In this document: positions 1 through 8,102 of the stretch, piece after piece
Layout: every line of letters starts with the position of its first letter
Numbering within the stretch: position 1 is the first letter of the stretch
DNA from: JBGASG01 sp046328035
Lineage (GTDB): Bacteria > Cyanobacteriota > Vampirovibrionia > Obscuribacterales > Obscuribacteraceae
NCBI GenBank assembly: GCA_046328035.1
Contig: JAXLXI010000016.1
Location: forward strand, 1 to 64,000
Direction: 5' to 3'
Length of the DNA stretch: 64,000 nucleotides
Program-made: the position numbers and the translations under genes
The notes under the pieces: generated by a model
The model's database searches: none
What the model was told of the DNA's origin: nothing
The model's input: the letters and a program-made list of their open reading frames with translations, nothing else

Positions 1-893
1 CTGGACTGATGATCGCGAAGTCGCTTTTGAATTGCTTGTCCCTCTCCAACGTAGACCGGTCGCTCTGTCACGTCGTAGAGGACATAGATTCCAGCGGCGG
101 ACGGCCAATCATTTTCATCGTGTGGATCGAAGTCGATTAGCTCACCTAATCCCTCAATTTGTGCTTGTGCGTTCACTTCTTCTTGCGTCTCTTCGGGCAC
201 AAATGCTCCAAGTGCTTGTTCCAGCGCTCGCAACGTACGCTCCCTCGGATTGGCGATCTTTCCGGATTCAATAGCGTAAATTGTTGGCATCTTGATGCCC
301 GATTTTGCCGCAAGCTGAGCAACTGTGAGGCGGACCTCGTTACGCTTTTTATTTAGCCAAACGCCAATCGGAGAGGGTCCGTCTACTTCGCGATTTTGTT
401 CATCCTCGGTTGAGAAACCCAGGAGCTTTTCGAGTTGGTTAGCCTCACCTAAATCCGGAGAGCTCCGATCATTTTCCCAATTCGAAATGGTTCCTTGGGA
501 GACCCTCACTTTCTCCGCGACTTCAAGTTGACTAAGCCCGGCTTGAATCCGCGCCAGCCTTAGTCGCGCGCCGTCGGTGCTCCCGTGGTCCTGTCTGACA
601 CCCTGAGAGTCGGATTCGCGCCTTTTGGGCAGACTGGAAGTTCGTTCGGGGTTGCCTGTGCGAATTCCAAAAATCTCTTTAAGCCTTCTCTTCAATTCGT
701 CCGAAGGTCGGCGCTCTCCAGCTTCCCACAAAGAAATAGTGGCTGCAGACACGCCCAGTTTTTCGCCTAGATCGGCTTGACTCAAGTTCCTTCCACGCCT
801 GGCATTTCTCAGGGCCGAGCCAGATAGCGGCGTACGAAGGTACTGCTTGCTTTCGCCAAGACCGACGTCGAAGACCTTTTTCTTTCGACCCAT
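1..893 (-). CDS. Triple-HTH (XRE) protein with C-terminal GIY-YIG nuclease domain, 3'-truncated by window edge
   Basis: The frame is open from an ATG at 893 to the window edge (297 codons, no stop). A purine-rich GGGAGAG lies just upstream of the ATG. Three separate XRE/Cro-type helix-turn-helix units are visible, at about residues 26-77 (LSQADLGEKLGVSAATISLW), 108-160 (LSQLEVAEKVRVSQGTISNW) and 176-230 (LTVAQLAAKSGIKMPTIYAI). After an acidic linker the GIY-YIG signature begins: GIYVLY at 268-273, then YVGEG at 281-285, then RLRDH. The rest of the nuclease domain, including its catalytic Glu, is outside the window. GIY-YIG domains cut DNA in homing, repair and restriction enzymes; XRE domains bind operators. 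Three HTH units on one nuclease is unusual, and the role is not known. It is probably a sequence-targeted nuclease or a self-regulating defence protein. Downstream of the HNH gene on the same strand. Confidence 0.85.
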   Translation of the reverse strand, partial: MGRKKKVFDVGLGESKQYLRTPLSGSALRNARRGRNLSQADLGEKLGVSAATISLWEAGERRPSDELKRRLKEIFGIRTGNPERTSSLPKRRESDSQGVRQDHGSTDGARLRLARIQAGLSQLEVAEKVRVSQGTISNWENDRSSPDLGEANQLEKLLGFSTEDEQNREVDGPSPIGVWLNKKRNEVRLTVAQLAAKSGIKMPTIYAIESGKIANPRERTLRALEQALGAFVPEETQEEVNAQAQIEGLGELIDFDPHDENDWPSAAGIYVLYDVTERPVYVGEGQAIQKRLRDHQS

Positions 894-1105
894 TTCTCTC
901 TCTCCCAAGCGCTTGCCAAACATATTTTAGTGCATTTAATGCCCGACTTCTTTGAGCCGTATTGTCTCGAGAAAGGGCGTTATCAAGGTGCGCCGCCTCT
1001 AGATCGGATTAGTGACAATCTGGACTTGCAGACGCGATCCCTACTTTCGAAGACAAAGGGAAAATCATCAGGAAACTGTGATGACAACCTGCGCGTGACA
1101 CGGAG

Positions 1106-1597
1106 TCAGATCTGCTTGGACTGCTTGGTCTTTTGGCGTAGGTCGGCAACGGCGACATCGAAAACCGCGAAGATCGCCTCGATGGTTCTGTCAGCCTCCA
1201 GTAGCAGCTCTGGAGGCACTTCGGCAGACGACCTGCTGTTTTGTTCGATCCAGGTTTCTATTTTCGCCCTGCGAGTTTCGTACAACGTTTCATCTTTTGA
1301 CTGCTTCGAGCACTGCAATCTGAGAAATTCGATCCAGTCGCTGTCCAGTTTTTCGTCCCCGTTGCACTTTCCACAAGCTAGAACCAGATTCGCTAGTCCA
1401 GCCCGCGCGGTTTCTTGAAATGGCATTAAGTGATCCATGTGACCATTTCTCATCGAACGATCAAGCACGGTCCCACAATACGCGCAGCTCGAATCGAAAT
1501 GAAGCCAGACAGCCGATACATCTTTTGGTGCTGGCGCCACGATCTCTCGGATGCATCTCTTTATGGCATTCTTCGCCATGGACGGAGTTGTCTTCAT
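1106..1597 (-). CDS. HNH endonuclease
   Basis: This small protein carries a full zinc-braced HNH nuclease core. It has a CAYC pair near residue 39, the catalytic GHMDHLMPF segment near 53-61, the central Asn in GLANLVLAC, and the second CGKC pair near 76-79. The helical C-terminal tail (about 80-163) is not recognised. I start at the ATG at 1597 because GAGGAA sits a few bases upstream; a GTG one codon earlier is possible. HNH proteins of this size occur as stand-alone nucleases in restriction, phage and mobile loci. It lies between a broken nuclease-like gene and the triple-HTH/GIY-YIG gene, all on the same strand. Confidence 0.85.
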   Translation of the reverse strand: MKTTPSMAKNAIKRCIREIVAPAPKDVSAVWLHFDSSCAYCGTVLDRSMRNGHMDHLMPFQETARAGLANLVLACGKCNGDEKLDSDWIEFLRLQCSKQSKDETLYETRRAKIETWIEQNSRSSAEVPPELLLEADRTIEAIFAVFDVAVADLRQKTKQSKQI

Positions 1598-1634
1598 CAC
1601 GTTTCCTCACTTGCCCCAATAAATCTGTAGCTGC

Positions 1635-3022
1635 CTAGAATAGATCAAACTCACGCAGAAATGGTGGCTCCACGGCGATCGAAATGGTTTCTTCACTGCG
1701 CGACACCGGATAGATTTGCCGCAACTCTGAAAACAACCCAACGGAAAGCGGATGCGCTGCCCACGGATTATGCACGACAGTCGCGGAATATCGAATCGAA
1801 TTTTCTACCCGCCGTGCCGCGGTCCACAGAATGGCACTGAATCGAGTGTAGCGCTGCGGCTCCAAGATTCCGCGCGCACTGGTGTTTCCTGCCAAGACAA
1901 GCCGACATGCGCCCGACTCGTCGTAGGACATCGTGAACGCTCCAAATAGCTCGTGCAGAAGCTCTTGCTCGCTCACCGTCTCGAATGTGCCGGTGAGATG
2001 GCTAGAACACTCGGTTTGTTTTCTTCCCTGATCGACTTTTGCGCTTTCGATTTGGTGCGTATCGGTCTTCTCAATCGTTCCCGGAACGGCTTGGTGTTTT
2101 CCGGCGGGCAAGACCAGTGGAACACGCAGCCCTCGTACGTAGCGATGCCATTTCTTCTCGCCGCTCTAATGCAGTCCGCGAGCCCGCCGGCGTCTCGACA
2201 AAGAAATCCGGCACGCATGCGTAGTCTTTCGGTTCGGGTTCGACCAACCATCCCCAGCTGGAGAACAAGCGATACAGAAACAATTCGGACAGCGCCGAAC
2301 TATGAGTGCTGCTGGTTTCGTCGAGAATGCGCCCGATCAAATGTTTCCGGAAGCGATGTGGTGCCGACTGAAACCAGATATTCAGTTTCGTCCGGTAAGC
2401 GGCAAGTTGAGGGTCGTGCACCAGCTCGCGCAGACCGATGTATTGAAACTTGTCTGGTGCCGCGACACGGTTGAGCAGGTATTCTTTGATGACGGAGCGA
2501 TATTCGTGATCGCGCATTTGCGCAGGATTGCGGGGCGCGTTTTTGTCCGGATGTGATTGGTGCCCTGCGGCATCGTCGCTGGTGGGAAATCGCCAGTCGG
2601 ACAGCACCTCGACGAAGGCTGCTCGCCAGCGCGCGACTGCACCGTCGCGGAGGTATTGTCCGACTACGTTCAAATTTGAGTCGAGTTGCTTGCCGCATAT
2701 TTCGAATTTGGCTGAGGTGATCTCTCTGTATGGCAGGCTCGGAAATGTCTCGCGGAAATCGAGAGTGAGATTGCCCACGCATCTTCCGAGTTGACCGACC
2801 AATCGAGCGACCCGCGTAACGCAAAAATCTGTCCTGCGCGATGTTGTCTCCGTGGGCTTCCTGCATCGCGATTATTTCGTCGCAGTAAACAACGCTGCGC
2901 ATCACGGCAGCCGGTGGTCGGTTGCCGTGATGCGTAGAGAAGGTTTGGACGATGGGGTTGGCTCGCTGGCTGTCATCGGCGCATTGCCCAGGGATGCCGT
3001 GTGGGATGAGGAGAGTGTTCAT
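1635..3022 (-). pseudogene. Frameshifted nuclease-like gene (PDF-VE motif), three reading-frame segments
   Basis: One long gene appears split over three frames. Segment A begins at the ATG at 3022 (MNTLLIPHGIPG) and looks plausible to about 2830. Segment B is open from about 2885 to 2071 and contains the strongest family-like text, ELFLYRLFSSWGWLVEP then PDFFVETPAG, a pattern resembling PD-(D/E)XK nuclease-like proteins of unknown function. Segment C takes over in a +1 frame at about 2150-2168 (KKWHRYVRGLRVPLVLPAGK) and runs to the stop at 1635. Segment C has an in-frame TAG at 2166-2168, so it cannot start much earlier, and segment B turns into low-complexity Arg/Ser text after the same point. 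Joined, the product would be about 460 aa. Both joins are +1. The B-C break is well supported; the A-B break is less certain. Sequencing error, decay or programmed shifting cannot be told apart here. Confidence 0.6.
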
Positions 3023-3158
3023 CCTAGCCGGTCTAACTGCAAAATGCTTGCAGGACAGTGGTTCATTTCCATCGCCATTTTGGGCGGTTGCAAAAACATA
3101 AATATCGTCGCACCATACGTATGATACCGCGCCGTTTCAGCCTCACTGGAGGTCAAAC

Positions 3159-3425
3159 ATGTCAACCAAAGAAATGCTGGGAGAGCGATTGCTGAACTGC
3201 AAAATCGCAAACGGGCTCTTCCCCGACGAAGCAACTGTAGTAGTCAGCACGAATTCTGGCGACGTTAGCTTCTTCTGCCCGAAGGAATTTCTGTTGAATG
3301 AAACTGTGCGAGTCACACTGCTCGAATTTGCGCAGGAGCAGGCACTGGTAAGACTACCTGTTGAGTCGGCCGTTGGGCGAACACTCGTTGTATCTGTCGC
3401 GGATTTAGCAGAGGTCGAAGACTGA
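3159..3425 (+). CDS. Small conserved-looking protein preceding the deaminase gene
   Basis: An 88-aa protein with a strong ribosome site (GGAGG, six bases before the ATG). It has no signal peptide or membrane segment. The alternation of Val/Leu with polar residues (ATVVVSTNSGDVSFFCP, RVTLLEFAQEQALVRLP) suggests a mostly beta fold, perhaps a small barrel. I do not recognise the family. Its stop is only five bases before the start of the dCTP-deaminase-like gene, so the two are almost certainly co-transcribed and may work as a pair. Candidate roles are regulator, inhibitor or partner of the deaminase; none is shown by sequence. Confidence 0.75.
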   Translation: MSTKEMLGERLLNCKIANGLFPDEATVVVSTNSGDVSFFCPKEFLLNETVRVTLLEFAQEQALVRLPVESAVGRTLVVSVADLAEVED

Positions 3426-3430
3426 GAGAA

Positions 3431-4033
3431 ATGCTTCTGAGCAATACGGCGATCTTTGAAGCGCTCGATGATGGTCGACTCATCATCGAACCTCAGCCTC
3501 GCCCGCGGTTCAAAACTCTCATTGAGCCAAAGTCTCCTTATGACTCCACCGCGATCAACTTAACTCTCGGAGAGATAATTTCGATTCCAAAGAAAATTGA
3601 CGTGAGCATCGATTTTAGAAAACCTCAAAATGTTCCTGATACGCTGCGCACATTGTTTGAGGAAAAGAGGCTGAAAGATGGTGAGACCCATGCCTTAGAA
3701 CCGGGGCAATTCATCTTAGGAAAAACGCACGAGAAAGTTACCCTGCCCATGGATAGGCATGAGGCGTGGGGCGGGAAGCCGCTTCTCGCCGCAAGAGTCG
3801 AGGGTAAAAGTACATTTGCTAGGTGCGGATTGATAATTCATTGCACCGCTCCAACCATCCATTGCGGCTTCACAGGAACGATAACGCTGGAGATTACTTG
3901 TTTTGGTCGATATCCAGTGTTGCTGACTCCCGGAATGGCAATCTGTCAGCTTTTAGTGGAACAAGTCTCACAAGATCCGAAAGACTATCAGAGCCAATTT
4001 CAAAATCAGGTGGCGCCAGCTGGACCGCAATAA
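3431..4033 (+). CDS. dcd: dCTP deaminase / dUTPase-family protein
   Basis: The protein belongs to the trimeric dCTP deaminase/dUTPase fold. The core motif is present: ARVEGKSTFARCGL (about 125-138), then TAPTIHCGFTGTITLE. These supply the Ser and Arg of the (S)-x-x-AR motif and the Glu that activates water in dCTP deaminases (Glu138 of E. coli Dcd). The C-terminal PGMAICQLLVEQV strand is also typical. It would convert dCTP to dUTP in the cytosol. At 200 aa it matches the family length but its N-terminus is divergent. It sits in a nuclease-rich island and is coupled to a small protein gene. Dcd-like enzymes are known anti-phage nucleotide depleters, so a defence role is possible, but housekeeping use cannot be excluded. 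Its 3' end overlaps the opposing nuclease-helicase gene by 28 bp. Confidence 0.85.
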   Translation: MLLSNTAIFEALDDGRLIIEPQPRPRFKTLIEPKSPYDSTAINLTLGEIISIPKKIDVSIDFRKPQNVPDTLRTLFEEKRLKDGETHALEPGQFILGKTHEKVTLPMDRHEAWGGKPLLAARVEGKSTFARCGLIIHCTAPTIHCGFTGTITLEITCFGRYPVLLTPGMAICQLLVEQVSQDPKDYQSQFQNQVAPAGPQ

Positions 4034-7000
4034 GTGCGAGCGCTATCAACTGCAAAGTAATCGCGCTCATTGGGAGCAATTTGGGTCAAGCGGCAGAACA
4101 GGTTGATCATCTCCATTTGTTCTACGCGTGAGCAGGCGGTTTGACCGAGCCGGGGGTTGCCCACCACAAACGCAAGGCACTGCGCGCGGGATATGGCGAC
4201 GTTGAGCCGATTCTTGCTGAACAGAAATTCCAAACCTCGCGCGGATTCGTTACCGTCGCTGGCACACATGGAGACGATGACAATCGGGGCTTCCTGTCCC
4301 TGAAATTTGTCGACGGTGCCAACGTGGGTGCGCACGTGGTGATTCTTCAGAATGCGCACCTGCATATTGTACGGTGCCACCACCAGGATGTCGGTCGGCT
4401 TAATTGGGCGTACCGCGCCATCTTCACAACGCAACTTGCACTTCAGCAACTCCGCGATCAATTCACCGATAACGGCGGCTTCTTCGTCGCTGCCCTGGTT
4501 GTTGCCTTCGTGCTCCACGGGGACATAGACAATCCCGGTCGATTTGCCGATGCCGCAACCTGATGGCACCAGAATCTCGCGCTGCGCGGTGCGCGCTTCG
4601 GCTTCCAGCCTGCCTTCGTAGACGGCGCTTGAGATGAACGAGCACACATCCGGATGCATGCGGTACGACTTCGAGAGGAAGATGCCGAAATCCGCGGGAA
4701 TGGTCTGCTTGTCTTGCAATAGATATTGCAGGCTCGACTGACCGCTGTCCTCCGGATGCGCGCCTTTCGTCGGCTGACTGAGTTGCATCTGGTCGCCCAT
4801 AAGGATGATGTTCTTCGTGGATGGTGCCATGCCGACCAGATTGGCTACGGAAACCTGCCCGGCTTCATCGACGAACAAATAATCGAGCGCGCCGACGGCG
4901 GTTTCATCGCTGAATGCCCAGGCTGTGCCGCCGATCAAGTCATATCGCGAGCGCCCGCCACCGGCGAACACTTCGGACGCACTTGATTCCGCATCGAATA
5001 CGGTGCCCTCCAGATGGAAGTCTTCGTCGTCGGACTGAATCTTGACTCCGGCAAATGAGAGTTTCGCAGCCTTCGCATCGCGGTCGACCTCGGATAACAG
5101 CTTGGCGATCGCCTTGTGGCTGTTGGACGTGACACCGATTTTCTTGCCTGCGCGCAGCAAGTCTATGATGATCTTGGAACCGCTATATGTCTTGCCGCTG
5201 CCTGGCGGACCCTGGATGCAGAGCGTGCTGCTCTGGAGGTTTCTTACCGCATCGATGATGGTGGTTTTTAAGATGGGACCCGTCCCACCGTCGTTAACGC
5301 GGGGACGATTGCGGCGCAGGAAGTCATCGATGGCTGGGGGGAGGTGCCCGGTCTTGTGCCAGCGGCTGACGGTGCGGAATATGGAGTCGGCGATCTTCTG
5401 TGCGCTGACGAATTCGTCGGGGAGCAGATTTAGTTCTGCCGGCGGTACACCTTGTTTTGGTCCGATTTTGATTTCGACGAAGCCCTGGTCTTCGTCGAGG
5501 CTGAAGATGGTGCCTTTGCGACGTTCACCATTTTCGAACCACAGGCATTTTTTGTCGACGTCGAATTTTGTGTCTTGCGATGGATCGAATGAGTATTCGT
5601 AGACTTGCGATTTCTTTTCGGGACGTGGTGCGCGTTTGGTGCGGCTCAGTCCGCCGAGGCAATTGATGTCGTCGGTGAGTTGGGTAGTGGTCATGTCGCG
5701 GCGTTCGAACACCGCCCAGTGAAGAGGTTTCTCCTCTCGCCAGTGAAACTCGAGCAGATACGCCAGCATGCGCGCGATGCGGGTTCCTTCGCTGAGTTCG
5801 TCGTCGTCATCGCCATCGCCGTCGTCATCAGCTTCGGGCAAGTTATTGAGAATCGCTTCGGCGAGTTCCGCCGCTTCACCGCGCGCTGCAGCTGCGGCGC
5901 TCTGGTTAGAGTTTCTTTCCTTGGGCGCTTCGTAGGCGATGTTGTTTTGCTTCTGCGCATTGCGTAGCCAGTCCGCCAGTTGCGCGGTGGAGTCGCAGTC
6001 GTCTCTGTTGTAGTCCTGGATTTGCTGGAGAGTCAGCGAGGTTTCTACATCGGTGCCGTCTGGTTCCTCGAGCCACTTCTGGTAGAAGATAATCGAGTCG
6101 ACGGCATTGGCGACGTCGGTGTCGCGTTTCGGGCGATAGAGCTGTTCGATCTTCTTGATTGAATAGCTGGGGGTGCCGACTTGCATGCCTTGCCGCACCA
6201 CCGCGAACAGGTTGACGAAAACCTCGTTGCGCAGCAGGTCGTCGACCTCTTGTTCGCGCGACGCGTGGCGCCCCATGAGGCGGCGCAGCGCGCTGATTTC
6301 GTAGTCGGCGTAGTGATAGATGTGCATCGACTTGTCAGTCTGCCAGAGTGCGTAGACCCAATCGATGAATTTTTCGAAGGCGCGCTTTTCGTCTTCGTGG
6401 GTGTGACCCCAGAATGGGCGAAATAAAAGATGTCCGGTCGGCTGATGATGGTAGGAGGCGCCGAAGAGATATTCGAGCCCACCGTCCACATATGGATAGC
6501 CTTCCATGTCGAAGAACACATCGTTCGGCGAAGCCGGTGGCAACAGCGCGAGTCCGCGGCGCGGGTTAGCTGGATCAATTGGGAGCAGCTCGAACTTGGG
6601 AACGACCAGTTGCGCCGATTCGATTTGCAGGCGCGCCTGGGTTTGGAGTGTGGCGTAAGTAGTTTCTTCCATCTTGCGCGGAGTGGGCGCGTTCGTAGTC
6701 GCCAATTCGGTCATGGTGGTGATGCCGGCTGCCTCGAGTTTTTTGATTTGGGTGGAACGGATGTTCGCGACCCGGGAGAGGTGGTCGCGTTCTTCGAGGA
6801 TTTTGTCGGCTTCGGATTGCCACCGCCGGTGGTCTGCCATCCCGTTGGGTATCGGCATGAGTCGCGGGTCGAAGTTGGCTTGCGCTTCCAGGAAGGTTTG
6901 CTTGAGTTGGCGGTAGTAGTAGATATAGTCTTGTGTGCGGAAGCGCTTTTCGCTCACATCTCCCAGGATAATGCCGATGTGTTCGGGCAGGACACCCTGG

Positions 7001-7491
7001 ATGTAGTCGAGCATCTCGGCATAGCAGCACAGCTGAATTAGGAAATAGGGTTTCGCTTTGCGCGAGAGTTTTGTGTCCCAGACCTGGTAGTGGTAGTCGC
7101 CGAGTTTTGATGCACCGGCGACCTTAATCAGGAAGTCGGAACGCCCGGCGAAGTTATCGAGTTGCAGCGCACCTTGGTAGATAATTTCGCGCCCCGCGTG
7201 CATTGCTTCGATAGTTTGCGCGGCGGCATGGGCGAAGGTGGTGCTATTGGTCGCATCGATGACGCAAATGTCATTGTCGGCGGCTCGCAATTGTTCGAGG
7301 TATTTGCGTTCGTGTTCGATGCCCATTTTCTGGAGCAGTTCGAGCGCCGCGTCAGTTTCGTCGCGGGAAAATTCGGTCTGCTCCGGTGCCTCGCGCGAAT
7401 ACCTGTCCATCCAGGAGGCGAACTCCGACTCCATGAACACAATCAAGTCGGAAGGCGAGTAAATCAGGCGTCCTGTGGCATCTTTGTACAT
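4006..7491 (-). CDS. TM0106-type RecB-like nuclease fused to superfamily 1 (Upf1-like) helicase
   Basis: A 1161-aa two-part enzyme. The N-terminal half resembles TM0106-family RecB-like nucleases: a PD-(D/E)XK-like region early, then an RNase-H/DnaQ-like part beginning PNDVFFDMEGYPYVDGG and ending in the YNRDDC motif. A short Asp-rich linker (DDDGDGDDDDE) follows. The C-terminal half is an SF1 helicase: Walker A GPPGSGKT near residue 760, Walker B-like FVDEAGQ near 873, a QMQLSQP motif, and the late motifs VDKFQGQE (about 1060) and NVAISRAQ. It probably unwinds and degrades DNA or RNA in the cytoplasm. Similar fusions occur both as repair/processing enzymes and in defence loci. Start: ATG at 7491 followed by MYKDATGRLIYSPSDL, typical of the family. 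A paired CTGCAG motif lies 53-74 bp upstream. Confidence 0.9.
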   Translation of the reverse strand: MYKDATGRLIYSPSDLIVFMESEFASWMDRYSREAPEQTEFSRDETDAALELLQKMGIEHERKYLEQLRAADNDICVIDATNSTTFAHAAAQTIEAMHAGREIIYQGALQLDNFAGRSDFLIKVAGASKLGDYHYQVWDTKLSRKAKPYFLIQLCCYAEMLDYIQGVLPEHIGIILGDVSEKRFRTQDYIYYYRQLKQTFLEAQANFDPRLMPIPNGMADHRRWQSEADKILEERDHLSRVANIRSTQIKKLEAAGITTMTELATTNAPTPRKMEETTYATLQTQARLQIESAQLVVPKFELLPIDPANPRRGLALLPPASPNDVFFDMEGYPYVDGGLEYLFGASYHHQPTGHLLFRPFWGHTHEDEKRAFEKFIDWVYALWQTDKSMHIYHYADYEISALRRLMGRHASREQEVDDLLRNEVFVNLFAVVRQGMQVGTPSYSIKKIEQLYRPKRDTDVANAVDSIIFYQKWLEEPDGTDVETSLTLQQIQDYNRDDCDSTAQLADWLRNAQKQNNIAYEAPKERNSNQSAAAAARGEAAELAEAILNNLPEADDDGDGDDDDELSEGTRIARMLAYLLEFHWREEKPLHWAVFERRDMTTTQLTDDINCLGGLSRTKRAPRPEKKSQVYEYSFDPSQDTKFDVDKKCLWFENGERRKGTIFSLDEDQGFVEIKIGPKQGVPPAELNLLPDEFVSAQKIADSIFRTVSRWHKTGHLPPAIDDFLRRNRPRVNDGGTGPILKTTIIDAVRNLQSSTLCIQGPPGSGKTYSGSKIIIDLLRAGKKIGVTSNSHKAIAKLLSEVDRDAKAAKLSFAGVKIQSDDEDFHLEGTVFDAESSASEVFAGGGRSRYDLIGGTAWAFSDETAVGALDYLFVDEAGQVSVANLVGMAPSTKNIILMGDQMQLSQPTKGAHPEDSGQSSLQYLLQDKQTIPADFGIFLSKSYRMHPDVCSFISSAVYEGRLEAEARTAQREILVPSGCGIGKSTGIVYVPVEHEGNNQGSDEEAAVIGELIAELLKCKLRCEDGAVRPIKPTDILVVAPYNMQVRILKNHHVRTHVGTVDKFQGQEAPIVIVSMCASDGNESARGLEFLFSKNRLNVAISRAQCLAFVVGNPRLGQTACSRVEQMEMINLFCRLTQIAPNERDYFAVDSARTYCGPAGAT

Positions 7492-7543
7492 GGCGGTGGC
7501 ATTTCTCCGAGCAATTTATCCCAACGCCATCCAGCGTACTAAT

Positions 7544-7565
7544 CGAGGCTGCAGCATATCTGCAG
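7544..7565. promoter_or_regulatory. Paired CTGCAG operator candidate upstream of nuclease-helicase
   Basis: Two CTGCAG hexamers (7549-7554 and 7560-7565) are spaced 11 bp start to start, one helical turn. The 22-bp block that contains them recurs with one change at 13965-13986. Each copy lies about 50 bp upstream of a minus-strand gene, which suits an operator or promoter-proximal binding site. The assignment is inference. Confidence 0.5.
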
Positions 7566-7606
7566 CCGGGCGAGCGCGGCCGCAGAAGATATCCACTGAA
7601 TAACGA

Positions 7607-7639
7607 AACCGGAGGAATCGCTTATCGATTCCTCCGGTT
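7607..7639. repeat. Perfect 14-bp inverted repeat
   Basis: AACCGGAGGAATCG at 7607-7620 is followed by a 5-nt spacer CTTAT and the exact reverse complement at 7626-7639. It lies between the helicase promoter and the YjzC-like gene. No T-run follows on either strand, so it is not a classical terminator. It could be an operator, a transcript-stabilising hairpin or a processing site. Confidence 0.6.
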
Positions 7640-7680
7640 GACGGACACCCATGCGTCACTGATAATGTCCGCGTTCGCCC

Positions 7681-7706
7681 AAGAGAGCCGTTACAGCGGC
7701 TCTCTT
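7681..7706 (-). terminator. Hairpin directly after the YjzC-like gene
   Basis: AAGAGAGCCG (7681-7690) pairs with CGGCTCTCTT (7697-7706) over a 6-nt loop. It begins one base after the stop codon of the minus-strand YjzC-like gene, the usual place for a terminator. There is no clear U-tract, so termination strength is uncertain. Confidence 0.5.
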
Positions 7707-7707
7707 G

Positions 7708-7893
7708 TTATTTGTCGGACTTGTGTTTCGTCTTATCGACGAGCTCGAAGCCCATTCCCGGTTTCGGGGTTGGAGGCATCGGTTCGCCTTTGACAACTGT
7801 TACTTCGACCTTTTGGTCGCCGCCTTTCGGTCCGACTACTTTGTACTGACCGCTCGCTGGTGCGGTCTGCCCTGGCTTCAATTTCTTAGCCAT
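7708..7893 (-). CDS. YjzC-like small protein
   Basis: A 61-aa protein resembling the YjzC-like family: KLKPGQTAPASGQYKVVGP at the start and VTVVKGEPMPPTPKPG towards the end. The family is small, soluble and of unknown function. I start at the internal ATG (7893) because GAGGT lies eight bases upstream and the family begins there; an earlier in-frame ATG at 7926 would add 11 unrelated residues. Its transcript probably ends at the hairpin just downstream. Confidence 0.8.
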   Translation of the reverse strand: MAKKLKPGQTAPASGQYKVVGPKGGDQKVEVTVVKGEPMPPTPKPGMGFELVDKTKHKSDK

Positions 7894-8102
7894 TTTGGTT
7901 ACCTCGCTCGTGGTGGTGAATCTCAACTCTGAGAATCTTGCCCCACTCTATTCACGTTAGAGAAAACCGACCAAAAAAGCAACCCGAAACAGGGTAACGC
8001 GGAAGCGATTTAATCAAACAGGGCGATCAATACGATCATTTGGATGTTAAAATGATATATGTAACGCATGTCGATTGGATCTAATCTACCGGGAGCCAAA
8101 TA

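Noticed and set aside
2300..3022. A single intact 240-codon gene
   Set aside because: Its second half is Arg-rich noise while the overlapping frame carries family-like text, so it is treated as part of a broken gene.
7607..7639. Rho-independent terminator
   Set aside because: Perfect stem but no U-tract on either strand; listed only as an inverted repeat.
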